Source of the DNA: Microlunatus parietis
Lineage (GTDB): Bacteria > Actinomycetota > Actinomycetes > Propionibacteriales > Propionibacteriaceae
NCBI RefSeq assembly: GCF_013407955.1
Contig: NZ_JACCBU010000001.1
Coordinates: forward strand, 4,216,001-4,280,000
DNA length: 64,000 bases
Direction of reading: 5' to 3'
The notes beneath the pieces were generated by a model. The model was not told where the DNA came from, made no database searches, and saw nothing but the letters and a program-made list of their open reading frames with translations. The position numbers and the translations under genes were made by a program. Shown here in pieces: positions 1-9,000 of this stretch. How positions within the stretch are numbered: the stretch's first letter is position 1; every line of letters starts with the position of its first letter.

Positions 1-95
1 TCGCCTGGGGTGTCCAGCAGTTCGCGATGGGTCCGGTCGCGGATGCCGGGCTCGTCGGACTCCAGCAGCCAGTCCACCGCGGCCTATTCGGTCAT
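1..95 (-). pseudogene. 5' end of an unidentified gene with an amber codon at codon 4
   Basis: Only the start of this gene lies in the window. Read on the minus strand, an ATG at 95-93 follows an AGGATGAGG-like ribosome binding site, but the fourth codon is TAG (86-84). The same frame then stays open to the window edge and reads VDWLLESDEPGIRDRTHREL. The WLLESDEPGIR pattern resembles the start of prenyltransferase/squalene-oxidase-repeat type proteins of actinobacteria, but too little is present to name it. Translation could instead begin at the in-frame GTG at 77-75, which has no good ribosome binding site. It is therefore either a gene with a nonsense mutation or one with a weak internal start. 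Confidence 0.4.
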
Positions 96-150
96 GACAC
101 CTCATCCTGACAGTCGTACCGGACGTCTGGTGTCCTCTTCGGGCCCGGGG

Positions 151-180
151 TTGACCGTGGCCGCGCCGGGAAGGGATGAT
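151..180 (+). promoter_or_regulatory. possible promoter of the transketolase operon
   Basis: TTGACC at 151-156 and GATGAT at 175-180 are separated by 18 bases and resemble a housekeeping -35/-10 pair, 35 bases before the transketolase ATG at 216. No Shine-Dalgarno sequence lies directly before that ATG. A leaderless transcript with its own -10 in the AT-rich stretch just before 216 is an alternative. Called by eye only. Confidence 0.25.
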
Positions 181-215
181 GACGCATGTGGGCGACTCGT
201 CAGTAGTGAATAGAT

Positions 216-1127
216 ATGTCGACGCTTGAGTTCGACGCCGCCGCCGGGCGGGACTGGGCGGAGCGGTGCCGCCGGGTGCGGGCCGGCGACGCGGCGGAGC
301 GGCGGCACGTGCTGGCTGCGGCGGCGACGCTGACCAGGCGGCGGGTGGTCGAGATGATCACGGCGGCCCAGGCCGGGCACATCGGCGGCGACTTCTCGGT
401 GACCGACCTGCTCACCGTGCTCTTCCATGGCGTGCTGCGGATCGACCCCGCGCGGCCGGATCGGCCGGACCGTGATCACGTCATCCTGAGCAAGGGCCAC
501 TGCGCCGCGGCCCTGTACGCGACGCTTGCCGCCGCCGGCTACTTCCCGCCGGCCGAGCTGACCACGTTCATGGCGCCGCTCAGCCCGCTGAACGGGCATC
601 CGAACCGGACCAAGGTGCCCGGCGTGGAGACCAACACGGGACCGCTCGGCCACGGCCTGCCGGTCGCGCTCGGCACCGCGCTCGGGGTCCGGCTGGCCGG
701 CCGCGACTCGCGGGTCTTCGTCGTCCTCGGCGACGGCGAACTGCAGGAGGGCAGCAACTGGGAGGCGCTGATGTCGGCCAGCCACCACGGGCTGACCAAC
801 CTCATGATCATCGTCGACCGGAACCGGCTGCAGCAGGGGGCACGGACCGAGGAGACCAACCGGCTCGATCCGCTGGACCAGCGGCTGGCCGCCTTCGGCT
901 GCGAGGTACGGATCGTCGACGGCCATGATCATCTCGCGCTGCTGGACACGCTCACCTCGGCCGGCACCGACCGTCCGGTCGCCGTGATCGCGAACACCGT
1001 GAAGGGCAAGGGGGTCTCGTTCATCGAGGACCGGGTGGAGTGGCACCACAAGGTGCCGAGCGCCGAGCAGGTGGAACTGGCCCTGGCCGAGTTGATCATC
1101 GAGGAGCCCGCGGGGGTGGCCTCATGA
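216..1127 (+). CDS. transketolase, N-terminal (TPP-binding) subunit
   Basis: This is one half of a split transketolase, which moves two-carbon ketol units between sugar phosphates in the cytosol. The 303-residue protein carries the thiamine diphosphate motif, beginning GDGELQEGSNWEA near residue 172 and ending with VDRN near residue 203. It also has the family signature GHIGGDFSVTDLL and a conserved SKGHCAAALYA stretch. An in-frame TGA at 207-209 fixes the start at or after 216. The stop overlaps the ATG of the C-terminal subunit gene (ATGA), so the two are translationally coupled. Actinobacteria often carry such split transketolases in pentose or polyol operons besides the full-length housekeeping enzyme; the exact substrate is unknown. 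Confidence 0.9.
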   Translation: MSTLEFDAAAGRDWAERCRRVRAGDAAERRHVLAAAATLTRRRVVEMITAAQAGHIGGDFSVTDLLTVLFHGVLRIDPARPDRPDRDHVILSKGHCAAALYATLAAAGYFPPAELTTFMAPLSPLNGHPNRTKVPGVETNTGPLGHGLPVALGTALGVRLAGRDSRVFVVLGDGELQEGSNWEALMSASHHGLTNLMIIVDRNRLQQGARTEETNRLDPLDQRLAAFGCEVRIVDGHDHLALLDTLTSAGTDRPVAVIANTVKGKGVSFIEDRVEWHHKVPSAEQVELALAELIIEEPAGVAS

Positions 1128-2077
1128 TCACCGCGGCTCCCACGTACGACAACCGGACCGCGTTCGCCGAGACCTTGATCGAACTCGCCGAGCAGGACCG
1201 CCGGATCGTCGCGGTCTCCAACGACTCGGTCGGTTCCAGCAGCCTGACCGGTTTCCGGGACCGGTTCCCGGACCGGTTGATCAATGTCGGCATCGCCGAG
1301 CAGAACCTGGTCGGCGTCGGCGCCGGCTTGGCCAATGCCGGGCTGATCCCGTTCGTCTGCGCCGCGTCGCCGTTCCTCACCGGCCGGTCGCTGGAGCAGA
1401 TCAAGGCCGACGTCGCCTACAGCGCGCAGAACGTGATCTTGTGCGGGATGAGTCCCGGCCTCGCGTACGGGGAACTGGGCCCGACCCACCACTCCCCGGA
1501 GGACCTGTCCTGGCTGCGTGCGCTGCCCGGCCTCGACCTCGTGGTCCCGGCCGACCGCCGGCAGACCGCCGAGGCGATCCGGCAGGCCGCCGCACGCCCG
1601 CGGCCGACGTTCATCCGGGTCGGCCGGTTCGCGGTGCCCGACGTGACCCCGGACGGCGTCGCCCTGGAACGCGGCCGATTCCAGCAGCTCCGCGACGGCG
1701 GCGACGTGACCCTGATCGGCACCGGGACGCTGGTCTCCCGGGCCGTCGCGGCGGCCGAGATCCTTGCCGCGGAGGGGATCGCGGCTCGCGTGCTGAACGC
1801 CGCCTACCTCGCTCCGCTGGATGTCGCGGCGATCGAAGCGGCGGCCGGTGAGACGCGCGGCATCGTCACCGCGGAGGAGGCCAACCTGGCCGGCGGCCTC
1901 GGTGCCGCGGTCGCGGCCGAGGTGGTCCGGCTGGACCGGGCGCGCCGGGTTCCGGTCCGGATGCTGGGGCTGCGCGAGTTCGCGCCGACCGGCAGCACGG
2001 CGTTCCTGCTCGACCATTTCGGACTCACCGCGGACGGCGTCGCCGCCGCGGCACGGGAGGTGCTCGACCATGGCTGA
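1124..2077 (+). CDS. transketolase, C-terminal (pyrimidine-binding) subunit
   Basis: This is the second half of the split transketolase, 317 residues, holding the pyrimidine-binding and C-terminal domains. Visible hallmarks are INVGIAEQNLVGVGAGLA (residues about 50-67), which contains the conserved Glu that activates thiamine diphosphate, and the later VAVP/IGTGTLVSRAVAAAEILA region of the C-terminal domain. The start at 1124 overlaps the upstream stop by ATGA; a longer open frame from 1040 is inside the first gene and is not used. Its own 3' end overlaps the next gene by 8 bases. The tight packing indicates one operon of both subunits plus the dehydrogenase. Confidence 0.9.
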   Translation: MITAAPTYDNRTAFAETLIELAEQDRRIVAVSNDSVGSSSLTGFRDRFPDRLINVGIAEQNLVGVGAGLANAGLIPFVCAASPFLTGRSLEQIKADVAYSAQNVILCGMSPGLAYGELGPTHHSPEDLSWLRALPGLDLVVPADRRQTAEAIRQAAARPRPTFIRVGRFAVPDVTPDGVALERGRFQQLRDGGDVTLIGTGTLVSRAVAAAEILAAEGIAARVLNAAYLAPLDVAAIEAAAGETRGIVTAEEANLAGGLGAAVAAEVVRLDRARRVPVRMLGLREFAPTGSTAFLLDHFGLTADGVAAAAREVLDHG

Positions 2078-2870
2078 CGCGGGCCTGTTCCGTGATCATT
2101 TCGCCGGGCGGACGGTCGTCGTGACCGGCGCCGCACGGGGTATCGGGCTCGGCATCGCGACGGCATTCGCCGGCGCCGGTGCCGACGTGATCATGGTGGA
2201 CCGGGACGATCAGGTACGCCAGGCGGCGGAGGACGGCCGGGCCGCAGGGTTGCGGCTCACCGCTGTGCCGGCCGACGTGACCCGCGAGTCCGACGTCGCC
2301 GCCGTCTTCGACCGGGTGGCCGAGCTGACCGGCCGGCTCGATGTCTTGATCAACAACGCCGGCGTGATCACGATCAACGAGCTCGAGCACACCAGCCTGG
2401 ACGATTTCAACCGAGTGCTCGCGGTGAACACCACCGCGGCCTTCCTGACCGCCCGCGCCGCCCTGCCGCTGCTCCGCCAGGGCGACGGCGGCGTGATCTT
2501 GAACGCCGCCTCCGGCCAGGCCCGGCAGGGCTTCATCTACACGCCCGCGTACGCGGCCAGCAAGTTCGGCATCGTCGGGATGAGCCAGTCGCTGGCCAAG
2601 GAACTGGCGCCGGCCAACATCCGGGTCAACTGTTATTGCCCGGGCATCGTCCGGACCGAGATGTGGGCCTACAACGACCGCGAGTGGGGCCGCCGCCTCG
2701 GCGACTACCGGCCGGGCGAGCTGATCGAGGAATGGATCGACGACATCCCGCTCGGCCGCCCCGCCGAGGTCGACGACGTCGCCAACCTGCTCCTCTTCCT
2801 GGCCTCGGACGCAGCGGTCTACATCACCGGCCAGGCGATCAACATCGACGGCGGCATGTTCATGAACTAG
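2070..2870 (+). CDS. short-chain dehydrogenase/reductase (SDR), polyol-type
   Basis: This is a 266-residue classical SDR. It has the NAD(P)-binding motif TGAARGIG at residues 19-26, the structural motif NNAG near 95-98, a catalytic Tyr-Lys pair in YAASK near 161-165, and the C-terminal IDGG typical of the family. It probably oxidises a sugar alcohol or reduces a ketose. Its overlap with the transketolase C-terminal gene supports a shared pentose/polyol pathway in which the dehydrogenase makes a ketose that is phosphorylated and then handled by transketolase. No kinase or transporter is present in the window next to it, so the substrate cannot be given. The SorC-type regulator at 3848 is a candidate controller. 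Confidence 0.85.
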   Translation: MADAGLFRDHFAGRTVVVTGAARGIGLGIATAFAGAGADVIMVDRDDQVRQAAEDGRAAGLRLTAVPADVTRESDVAAVFDRVAELTGRLDVLINNAGVITINELEHTSLDDFNRVLAVNTTAAFLTARAALPLLRQGDGGVILNAASGQARQGFIYTPAYAASKFGIVGMSQSLAKELAPANIRVNCYCPGIVRTEMWAYNDREWGRRLGDYRPGELIEEWIDDIPLGRPAEVDDVANLLLFLASDAAVYITGQAINIDGGMFMN

Positions 2871-2889
2871 AACCCCCAAGAAAACCCGC

Positions 2890-2946
2890 CGACCGGTCAC
2901 AAAAGCAGGCGTTTTGGCGGCGTGTCGCTGCACTTGTGACCGGTCG
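2890..2946 (+). repeat. dispersed hairpin repeat, copy A
   Basis: A 57-base element with ends CGACCGGTCACAA and TTGTGACCGGTCG, which are perfect reverse complements. An inner GCAGG/GCTGC region and a loop that includes GGCGGCGTGTC lie between. Related copies lie at 21557, 30801, 42179 and 42555. All five lie between genes or at a gene end. It could act as a terminator or as a small mobile REP-like element. Confidence 0.8.
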
Positions 2947-3065
2947 ATCCCGCGTGGCGCACGGGGCAAGGGCGAGCGGCTGCCGGGAATCGCCTCGGAG
3001 TGAGACCGAGCAGCCCACTGTCTCCCGACCAGGAGAACGGACCCGACCACCTTGAGGCTTCCGGG

Positions 3066-3124
3066 CATCGAGTGTGACGAAAGAACCACTGAAATCTCGC
3101 CAGGCCGTAACGTCACACTCGATG
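3066..3124. repeat. inverted repeat, 14-bp arms
   Basis: CATCGAGTGTGACG at 3066-3079 is exactly inverted as CGTCACACTCGATG at 3111-3124, with a 31-base spacer. It lies about 80 bases before the DUF1772 gene. The form resembles the 17-bp inverted repeat at 22005-22083, but the sequences differ. Confidence 0.7.
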
Positions 3125-3201
3125 GCTTGGAGGACGGATGGATATGGGGGTGAGCCGCTCGGACATGGCCCGTCGGGCCGACCGCCGGTTGACTGATCGG
3201 C

Positions 3202-3789
3202 ATGACGCACTCGTACTCTGCTCCGAACCTCCCGCGCTCGACCGATGCGGTCCCGCGGATGACGGCTGCGGACCGGTTGCGGGCGGCTGTCCTGCTGGCG
3301 GCGACCCTGGCCATGGGACTCGTCGCCGCGGTCTACCTGCACTGGTCGGAGACGATCATGCCGGCGCTCGCCGGGACCGACGACCGGACGTTCGTGATCG
3401 TGGAGCAGCGGCTGGACAGTGCGATCTTCGGGCCGTTCTTCATGGGCTACGGCATCGCGGGATCGTTGCTGCTGACCGGCATCGCCTGGGCCGCGCTGGC
3501 CGGCACCGGGCGGCGGAACCTGTGGCCCTGGCTGATCACCGCGCTGGTGCTCGACCTGGCCGGGATCATGATCACGATGGCGGCGAACGAGCCGCTCAAC
3601 CAGGCGATCCGGTACGCCGGCGATCCGTACCAGCTGGCCGATCCGGGCGCGGTCCGGGCCGCGTTCCAGGAACAGACCTGGACCGTGCTCAACCACGTCC
3701 GGGCGGTCGCCACGGTGCTGGCCACCGTCTGCCTGGGCTGGGCCCTGGTCCTGTTCGGCCGCAGTACGGCGATCGGTCGGCAGCGGTAG
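3202..3789 (+). CDS. DUF1772-family integral membrane protein
   Basis: The protein has 195 residues and four predicted membrane segments. These are around residues 29-47, 74-95, 108-126 and 165-185. The LHWSETIMPAL stretch and the spacing fit the DUF1772 (anthrone-oxygenase-like) family. Its biochemical role is unknown; the family name comes from a few fungal and Streptomyces enzymes. Translation could begin at 3202 or at the in-frame ATG at 3259, which removes a 19-residue polar leader. It stands alone, separated from the transketolase operon by repeats, and the SorC regulator starts 58 bases downstream. Confidence 0.65.
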   Translation: MTHSYSAPNLPRSTDAVPRMTAADRLRAAVLLAATLAMGLVAAVYLHWSETIMPALAGTDDRTFVIVEQRLDSAIFGPFFMGYGIAGSLLLTGIAWAALAGTGRRNLWPWLITALVLDLAGIMITMAANEPLNQAIRYAGDPYQLADPGAVRAAFQEQTWTVLNHVRAVATVLATVCLGWALVLFGRSTAIGRQR

Positions 3790-3847
3790 TTCTCGGCACC
3801 TCGCGGGCGGGACCGTGGTGCGGCGGTGTCAGGTTACGCTGAGCAGC

Positions 3848-4846
3848 ATGCTCGATCGACCCGCGACCCCGCGTACCCGGTTGAGCACCGACCGGCTCGC
3901 GTTGCTGACCAAGATCGCGCGGATGTACCACGAGCAGGGGGTGCGTCAGCCGGAGATCGCGACTCGGCTCAGCATGTCGCAGAGCCGGGTGTCCCGGTTC
4001 CTCAAGGAGGCGGCCCAACTCGGCATCGTCCGTACCGTCGTCGTGGCGCCGACCGGCGTTCACACCGACCTGGAGGACGAACTGCGGCAGCGGTACGGGC
4101 TGACCGACGTCGTCGTCGCCGACTACGACGGGGACGCCGAATCGACCCTGCTGCTGGCACTCGGCGCGGCCGGCGCCGCCTATCTGGAGACCACCCTGAC
4201 CGGCTCGGACCGGATCGGGATCAGCTCCTGGTCGGCGACGCTGCTGGCCACCGCCGAGGCGATGCGGCCGAGCACGATCTCGACCGCGACCGACGTGGTC
4301 CAGGTGCTCGGCGGCGTCGGCGACCCGCGGGTCCAGGTCAACGCGACCCGGCTCACCGACCAGTTCGCCCGGGTCACCGGCGGTGCGCCGAAGTTCCTCG
4401 CGGCGCCGGGCATCGTGCAGTCCCGGGCGGTCCGGGACGCGCTGATGGAGGACCCGTTCATCGCGGAACTGACCCGGGAATGGGACGCCCTGACCGTGCT
4501 GCTGGCCGGCATCGGGAGTCTCAGCCCCTCGCCACTGCTCCGCGAGTCCGGCAACGCGGTCCCCGACGCCGAACTGGCCGCGCTGCGGACCGCCGGCGCG
4601 GTCGGCGACATCTGTCTGCGCTTCTTCGACGCGTGGGGCACCTTGATCACCACGCCGTTGAACGAGCGGGTGGTCGGCATCGGCAGTGATCAACTTCGGA
4701 AGGTGCCCCGGGTGATCGGCATCGCCGGCGGTGACCGCAAGGTGGACGCGATCCGGGCCGCCGCGGCCGGCGGCTGGATCGACGTGTTGATCACCGACCT
4801 CGGCACCGCGCGCAAGATCATCGAGCGGGACGCACCGCATTCATGA
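3848..4846 (+). CDS. SorC/DeoR-type sugar-binding transcriptional regulator
   Basis: This 332-residue regulator begins with a helix-turn-helix at residues about 18-55 (IARMYHEQGVRQPEIATRLSMSQSRVSRFLKEA), split here only by reading order. A large sugar-binding effector domain of the SorC family follows, with typical LGGVGDPRVQVNA, GIGSL and DLGTARKII stretches. Such proteins sense phosphorylated sugars and control sugar or polyol operons, here most likely the transketolase/dehydrogenase operon upstream. The ATG at 3848 is chosen over a GTG at 3815 because the homologous region begins after it. The stop overlaps the next gene by ATGA. Confidence 0.85.
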   Translation: MLDRPATPRTRLSTDRLALLTKIARMYHEQGVRQPEIATRLSMSQSRVSRFLKEAAQLGIVRTVVVAPTGVHTDLEDELRQRYGLTDVVVADYDGDAESTLLLALGAAGAAYLETTLTGSDRIGISSWSATLLATAEAMRPSTISTATDVVQVLGGVGDPRVQVNATRLTDQFARVTGGAPKFLAAPGIVQSRAVRDALMEDPFIAELTREWDALTVLLAGIGSLSPSPLLRESGNAVPDAELAALRTAGAVGDICLRFFDAWGTLITTPLNERVVGIGSDQLRKVPRVIGIAGGDRKVDAIRAAAAGGWIDVLITDLGTARKIIERDAPHS

Positions 4847-5679
4847 CCGATCTCGAACTGCGCCCCGGTCCCGGCGGCGTGCGGCTGATCCGCGACCTCG
4901 CCTACCCGCGGGCGTACACGCTGCGGATGGGCTTCACCGACCAGTCCTATGTCGACCTGGACGACCCGCATCGCCTCGAATTCGACTACGTGCAACGGAT
5001 CGCGGACGCCGTCGACGCGCACGCCGTGCCCGGCCGCCGGCTCCGGGTGGTGCACGTCGGCGGCGCCGCGATGACCCTGCCGCGCTACGTCGCGGCGACC
5101 CGGCCGACCTCGGCCCAACTCGTCTTCGAGCCGGACGCCGAGCTGACCGCGTTCGTCCGTCAGCACCTGCCGCTGGACAAGCGGAGCGGGATCAAGGTGC
5201 GGCCGGAGGATGGACGGGCCGGGCTGGCCGGGCTGCGCGACGACTACGCCGATGTGATCATCGTCGACGCGTTCGTCGGGGCCCGGGTACCGGCCGCCCT
5301 CGGCAGTGTGGAGTTCTTCGCCGACGCGGCCCGGGTGCTGGCCGAGGACGGCACGCTCATGATCAACATCACCGACCGGGCTCCGCTCACGTACGCCCGC
5401 CGGGTGCTGGCCGGGCTGCGCGCCACGTTCGCCGACACCGTGTTCGTTGCCGAGTCGGCGACGCTCAAGGGGCGTCGGTTCGGCAACATCCTGATCATGG
5501 GTTCGGCCGTGCCGCTGCCGGTGAACCGGCTGGCCGAGCGGGCCGGCAGCGCCGCATTCCCGTACCGGGTGGTGCACGGAGCCCGGCTGGACCAGTTGGC
5601 CGGCGGGGCGGAGCCCTACACCGACGCCGACGCGGAGGAGTCGCCGGCCCCGCCGGAGGGCCTCAGCCACTTCAACTGA
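4843..5679 (+). CDS. spermidine-synthase-like SAM-dependent methyltransferase fold protein
   Basis: The 278-residue protein has a Rossmann-type methyltransferase core of the spermidine synthase class: VVHVGGAAMTLPRYVA near residues 68-84, an acidic VFEPDAELTAFVR strand for cofactor binding, and VIIVDAFVGARVP near 137-149. It lacks the full polyamine signature, so the aminopropyl acceptor is uncertain. Actinobacteria hold many such paralogues of unknown reaction. It starts within the stop of the SorC regulator (ATGA), so the two are coupled. Its 3' end overlaps the convergent small gene at 5672 by 8 bases. Confidence 0.75.
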   Translation: MTDLELRPGPGGVRLIRDLAYPRAYTLRMGFTDQSYVDLDDPHRLEFDYVQRIADAVDAHAVPGRRLRVVHVGGAAMTLPRYVAATRPTSAQLVFEPDAELTAFVRQHLPLDKRSGIKVRPEDGRAGLAGLRDDYADVIIVDAFVGARVPAALGSVEFFADAARVLAEDGTLMINITDRAPLTYARRVLAGLRATFADTVFVAESATLKGRRFGNILIMGSAVPLPVNRLAERAGSAAFPYRVVHGARLDQLAGGAEPYTDADAEESPAPPEGLSHFN

Positions 5680-6034
5680 GCTGCTTCTCCACCTCGCGCA
5701 GCGCCTCCACGACGAATTCGGCCCGACTCCGCCCCATCGATGCCGAGTACGAGTTCCGGGTGCCCTTCCAGGCCGCGCCGAGCATCGACGAGCCGAGGAT
5801 GATCAACTGCACCCGGCGCGAATCGCCGTCCTCGCGGACGAAGATCTGGATGCACCAGCGGATGATCAGGTTCTTGCCGGAGGCGTACGCGCCGTACACG
5901 TCGGGCTGTCCCTCGGCGATCTCGATCGGCCCGAAGCCGGCGTCGGGGTCGGCCGTCTTGATCGCGCGCCGGAACACCTTCGCGATCTGATCAACGGTCA
6001 GACTCGTGTCGACTTCGACGCTCTCGTACGCCAT
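5672..6034 (-). CDS. conserved hypothetical protein, 120 residues
   Basis: The protein is small and soluble, and I do not recognise its family. It reads MAYESVEVDTSLTVDQIAKV at the start and has an alternating beta-strand centre with NLIIRWCIQIFV and VQLIILGSSML. It ends in a charged helix (AEFVVEALREVEKQL). It has no membrane segment or signal peptide. The start codon at 6034 faces the AfsR-like regulator gene 28 bases away, so the two share a divergent promoter region. The fold suggests a small ligand- or protein-binding domain; nothing more can be supported. Confidence 0.65.
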   Translation of the reverse strand: MAYESVEVDTSLTVDQIAKVFRRAIKTADPDAGFGPIEIAEGQPDVYGAYASGKNLIIRWCIQIFVREDGDSRRVQLIILGSSMLGAAWKGTRNSYSASMGRSRAEFVVEALREVEKQLS

Positions 6035-6062
6035 CGTCCAACCGTACCGGCAGCGCACTCCT

Positions 6063-9000
6063 ATGCTGGCACCCGTGCAGTACGCCCTGACCGTCCTCGA
6101 CGGTGTCCGCTGGCAGGGCGAACCCGTATCCGGGACTCGGCCGCAGACACTGCTGGCCGCGCTGGCCAGGGCGGACGGGACGCCGGTCGGCGACGCCCGG
6201 TTGATCGAGGAGGTCTGGGGCGACGATCCGCCGGCTGATCCGACCAAGGCGCTTCAGGTGCTGGTGTCGCGGACCAGGGCGGCCTGTTCGGCGGAGTTGA
6301 TCACGCGCACGCAGACCGGCTACCGGCTGAACGCGGGCATCGACGTGGACGCGCGGGCGCTGGCCGGGGCGGTCGCGCAGACCCGGGCCGCGCTGGCGTC
6401 GGGAACGACCGCCGAGGCTCGCCGGCTGGCCGAGCAGGCACTCGCGATCCCGGTTGCCGCCCCGGACCCGAACCTGCCGGAGCCAATCGCCGACCTGCGC
6501 GCGGCCGGACACCGGCACCGGGCCGCGCTGACCACGCTGCTCGGCCTGGCCCAGAGCCGCAGCGGTGATCATCCGGCGGCGCTGGCCACCCTCACCCCAC
6601 TGGTCGAACGCGGCCCGGTCGACGAGTCCGTACTCGCGGCACTGTTGCGCAGCGAGGCGGCGGTGCGCGGTCCGGCCGCCGCCTTGGAGCGGTTCGAGGA
6701 GCACCGGCGCGACCTGGCCGCGCGGACCGGCACCGACCCGGGCCCGGAGTTGCAGCGGGTCCAGTCCCATCTGCTGGCGCTGGATCGGCCGGTCCGGGCC
6801 GGCGTCCAGTTCGAGCCGGACCAGTTGATCGGCCGGGCCGGCGACACCCGGGCCGTCGTCGGCTTGATCACGACGGCCCGGCTGGTGTCGATCATCGGCC
6901 CCGGCGGGCTCGGCAAGACCAGACTGGCCCACGCGGTCGGCCGGTCGGCGCCGCAGCCGATCGTGCACATGGTCGAACTAGTCGGCATCACCGGCGACGA
7001 CGAGGTGATCACCGAGGTCGCGTCGGCGCTCGGCGTCCGCGACTCGGTGGCGTCGCGGCGCGCGCTGACCCCGGAGCAGCGGGCCGATCTGCGGTCCCGG
7101 CTGGCCCAGAAGTTGGCCGGGGCGCCGACCCTGTTGATCATCGACAACTGTGAGCACGTGATCAACGGCGTGGCTCGGCTGGTCGCGCCGCTGGTGGCCA
7201 ACCTGCCCGAACTGACTGTGCTGACCACGTCACGGGCGCCGCTGGGCCTCGCGGCCGAGCGGACCTATCCGTTGCCGCAGCTGAGCCGGTCCGATGCGGT
7301 GGCGCTGTTCCGGCGCCGCGCGACCGCGGCCCGGCCGGACGCGGTCCTGGACGATGATCAGATCGGTGTCCTGGTCGACCGGCTGGACGGATTGCCGCTC
7401 GCCGTGGAACTGGCCGCCGCCCGGATCCGGGTGATGTCGGTCGCGGAGATCACCGAGCGGCTGGCCGACCGGTTCGGACTGCTGCGCAGCCGGGACCCGC
7501 TGGCTCCGGACCGGCACCGCACGCTCGAGGCGGTGATCGACTGGTCGGCGAACCTGCTCGATCAGGAGGGACGATACGCGCTCCGGCGGCTGGCCGCGTT
7601 CCGGGACGGCTTCGGCCTGGCCGGCGCGGCGGCCGTCGTCGGTGGCGATCCGGTGCGCCTGCTGGAGGAACTCGCCGATCAGTCCTTGATCACCGTCGAG
7701 GAGGGTGCCGCGGTTCGCTATCGGATGCTGGAGACCGTCCGCGAGTACGGGCTGTTGCAGCAGCGCCGGCTCGGCCAGACCGCGGCGGTGGAGCGCGCCG
7801 TCCGGCGCTGGGCAGTGGACCTGTGCCGGCAGCAGTACGGGTCGCTCCACGGCCCCGGCCAGTACGAGACCGTCGACCGCCTGGTGATCGAGGAGGGCAA
7901 CCTCAACGAAGCCCTGCGGCAGGCGGTCGCGGACGTCGACACCGACGCGATCGTGGCGATCCTGGCCACGATGGGCGGCTTCTGGTGGATCATCGGTGAT
8001 CATCAGCGGATCGTCGGGCTGGTGTCCGGCGTCGAGCGTGCGCTGACCGGCTATGACCCACCTGATGATCTTGCCGACGCGACCCGCGCCGCGATCGTCA
8101 CCGTCCTGGTGAACACCGTGATCTACTACGGCGAGAACTCCGTCGATACCGGCCTCGCACTGCTGCAGCGACTCGGTCCGGGAACCGCGGACCCGCGGAT
8201 CGCCGGCCTGACCCGCACCATGCTGATGCTCGGTGACGACGAGACCCTGCAGGCCCGGATCGACCGACTCGACGAGGTCACCCGGTCCGGCGACCGCGAC
8301 CTTGCCCTGCAGGCCAGTCAGTGGTTGATGCACCTGGCCGAGAACGAGGGCGCCCCGCAGGCCGCGATCGCGGCCGGCGAACGCGGCCTGGAGCTGTGCC
8401 GGCCGGCCGACGGGCCGTGGATGCGGGCCGTCCTGCTCAACGGCCTGTCCGAGCTGCACCTGCAACTCGGCGACTGGCGAACCGGCGAACGGTACGCGGC
8501 CGAGGCGTTCCCGATCATGGAACGGCTGCACGCGACTGACGACGCCGCCCACCTGCAGGGCCTGCTGGCGCTGACCGCGATCTGGGCCGGCCGGCTGAAC
8601 CGGGCCGAGGAGCAGATCGAACGGCTGCGGGCCCGCCAGATCAGGTCCTACCTGAACGGCGGCGACACGGTGCTGGCCACCCTGGACGCCGAACTCGCCT
8701 TCGCCCGCGGCGACATCGCTGCCGGCCTGCAGGAGTACCGCGAGGCGCTGCCCCGGATGCGCGAGTTCCGGCTGCCCGATTCCATGATCACCGAGCACGC
8801 ACCCTGGCTGCTCTTCACCGAGTCGGCGGCGCTGTGCGCCTTCCACCGGTTCGGCGCGCCGGACGACGCCGAGGCCCTGTACCGGGTCCTGCTCGGCAAG
8901 CTGGACAGCTATCTCGGCCCGGACGCGGCGTTCACCGACTTCCCGATCGTCGGCACCGTCGTCTTCGCCCTCGGCGCCTGGCTGTCGTCGCACCGGCCCG

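Larger units (their letters stand above)
2871..3201. other. 331-base gap with two hairpin repeats
   Basis: No gene was found here. The gap holds one copy of the five-copy hairpin repeat (2890-2946) and a separate inverted repeat (3066-3124). The first could end transcription of the transketolase operon. The rest shows no recognisable signal. Confidence 0.6.

Noticed and set aside
929-2071. Long minus-strand open frame opposite the transketolase genes
   Set aside because: It is rich in R, G and A with no domain, and lies opposite clear transketolase coding; it is a high-GC shadow.
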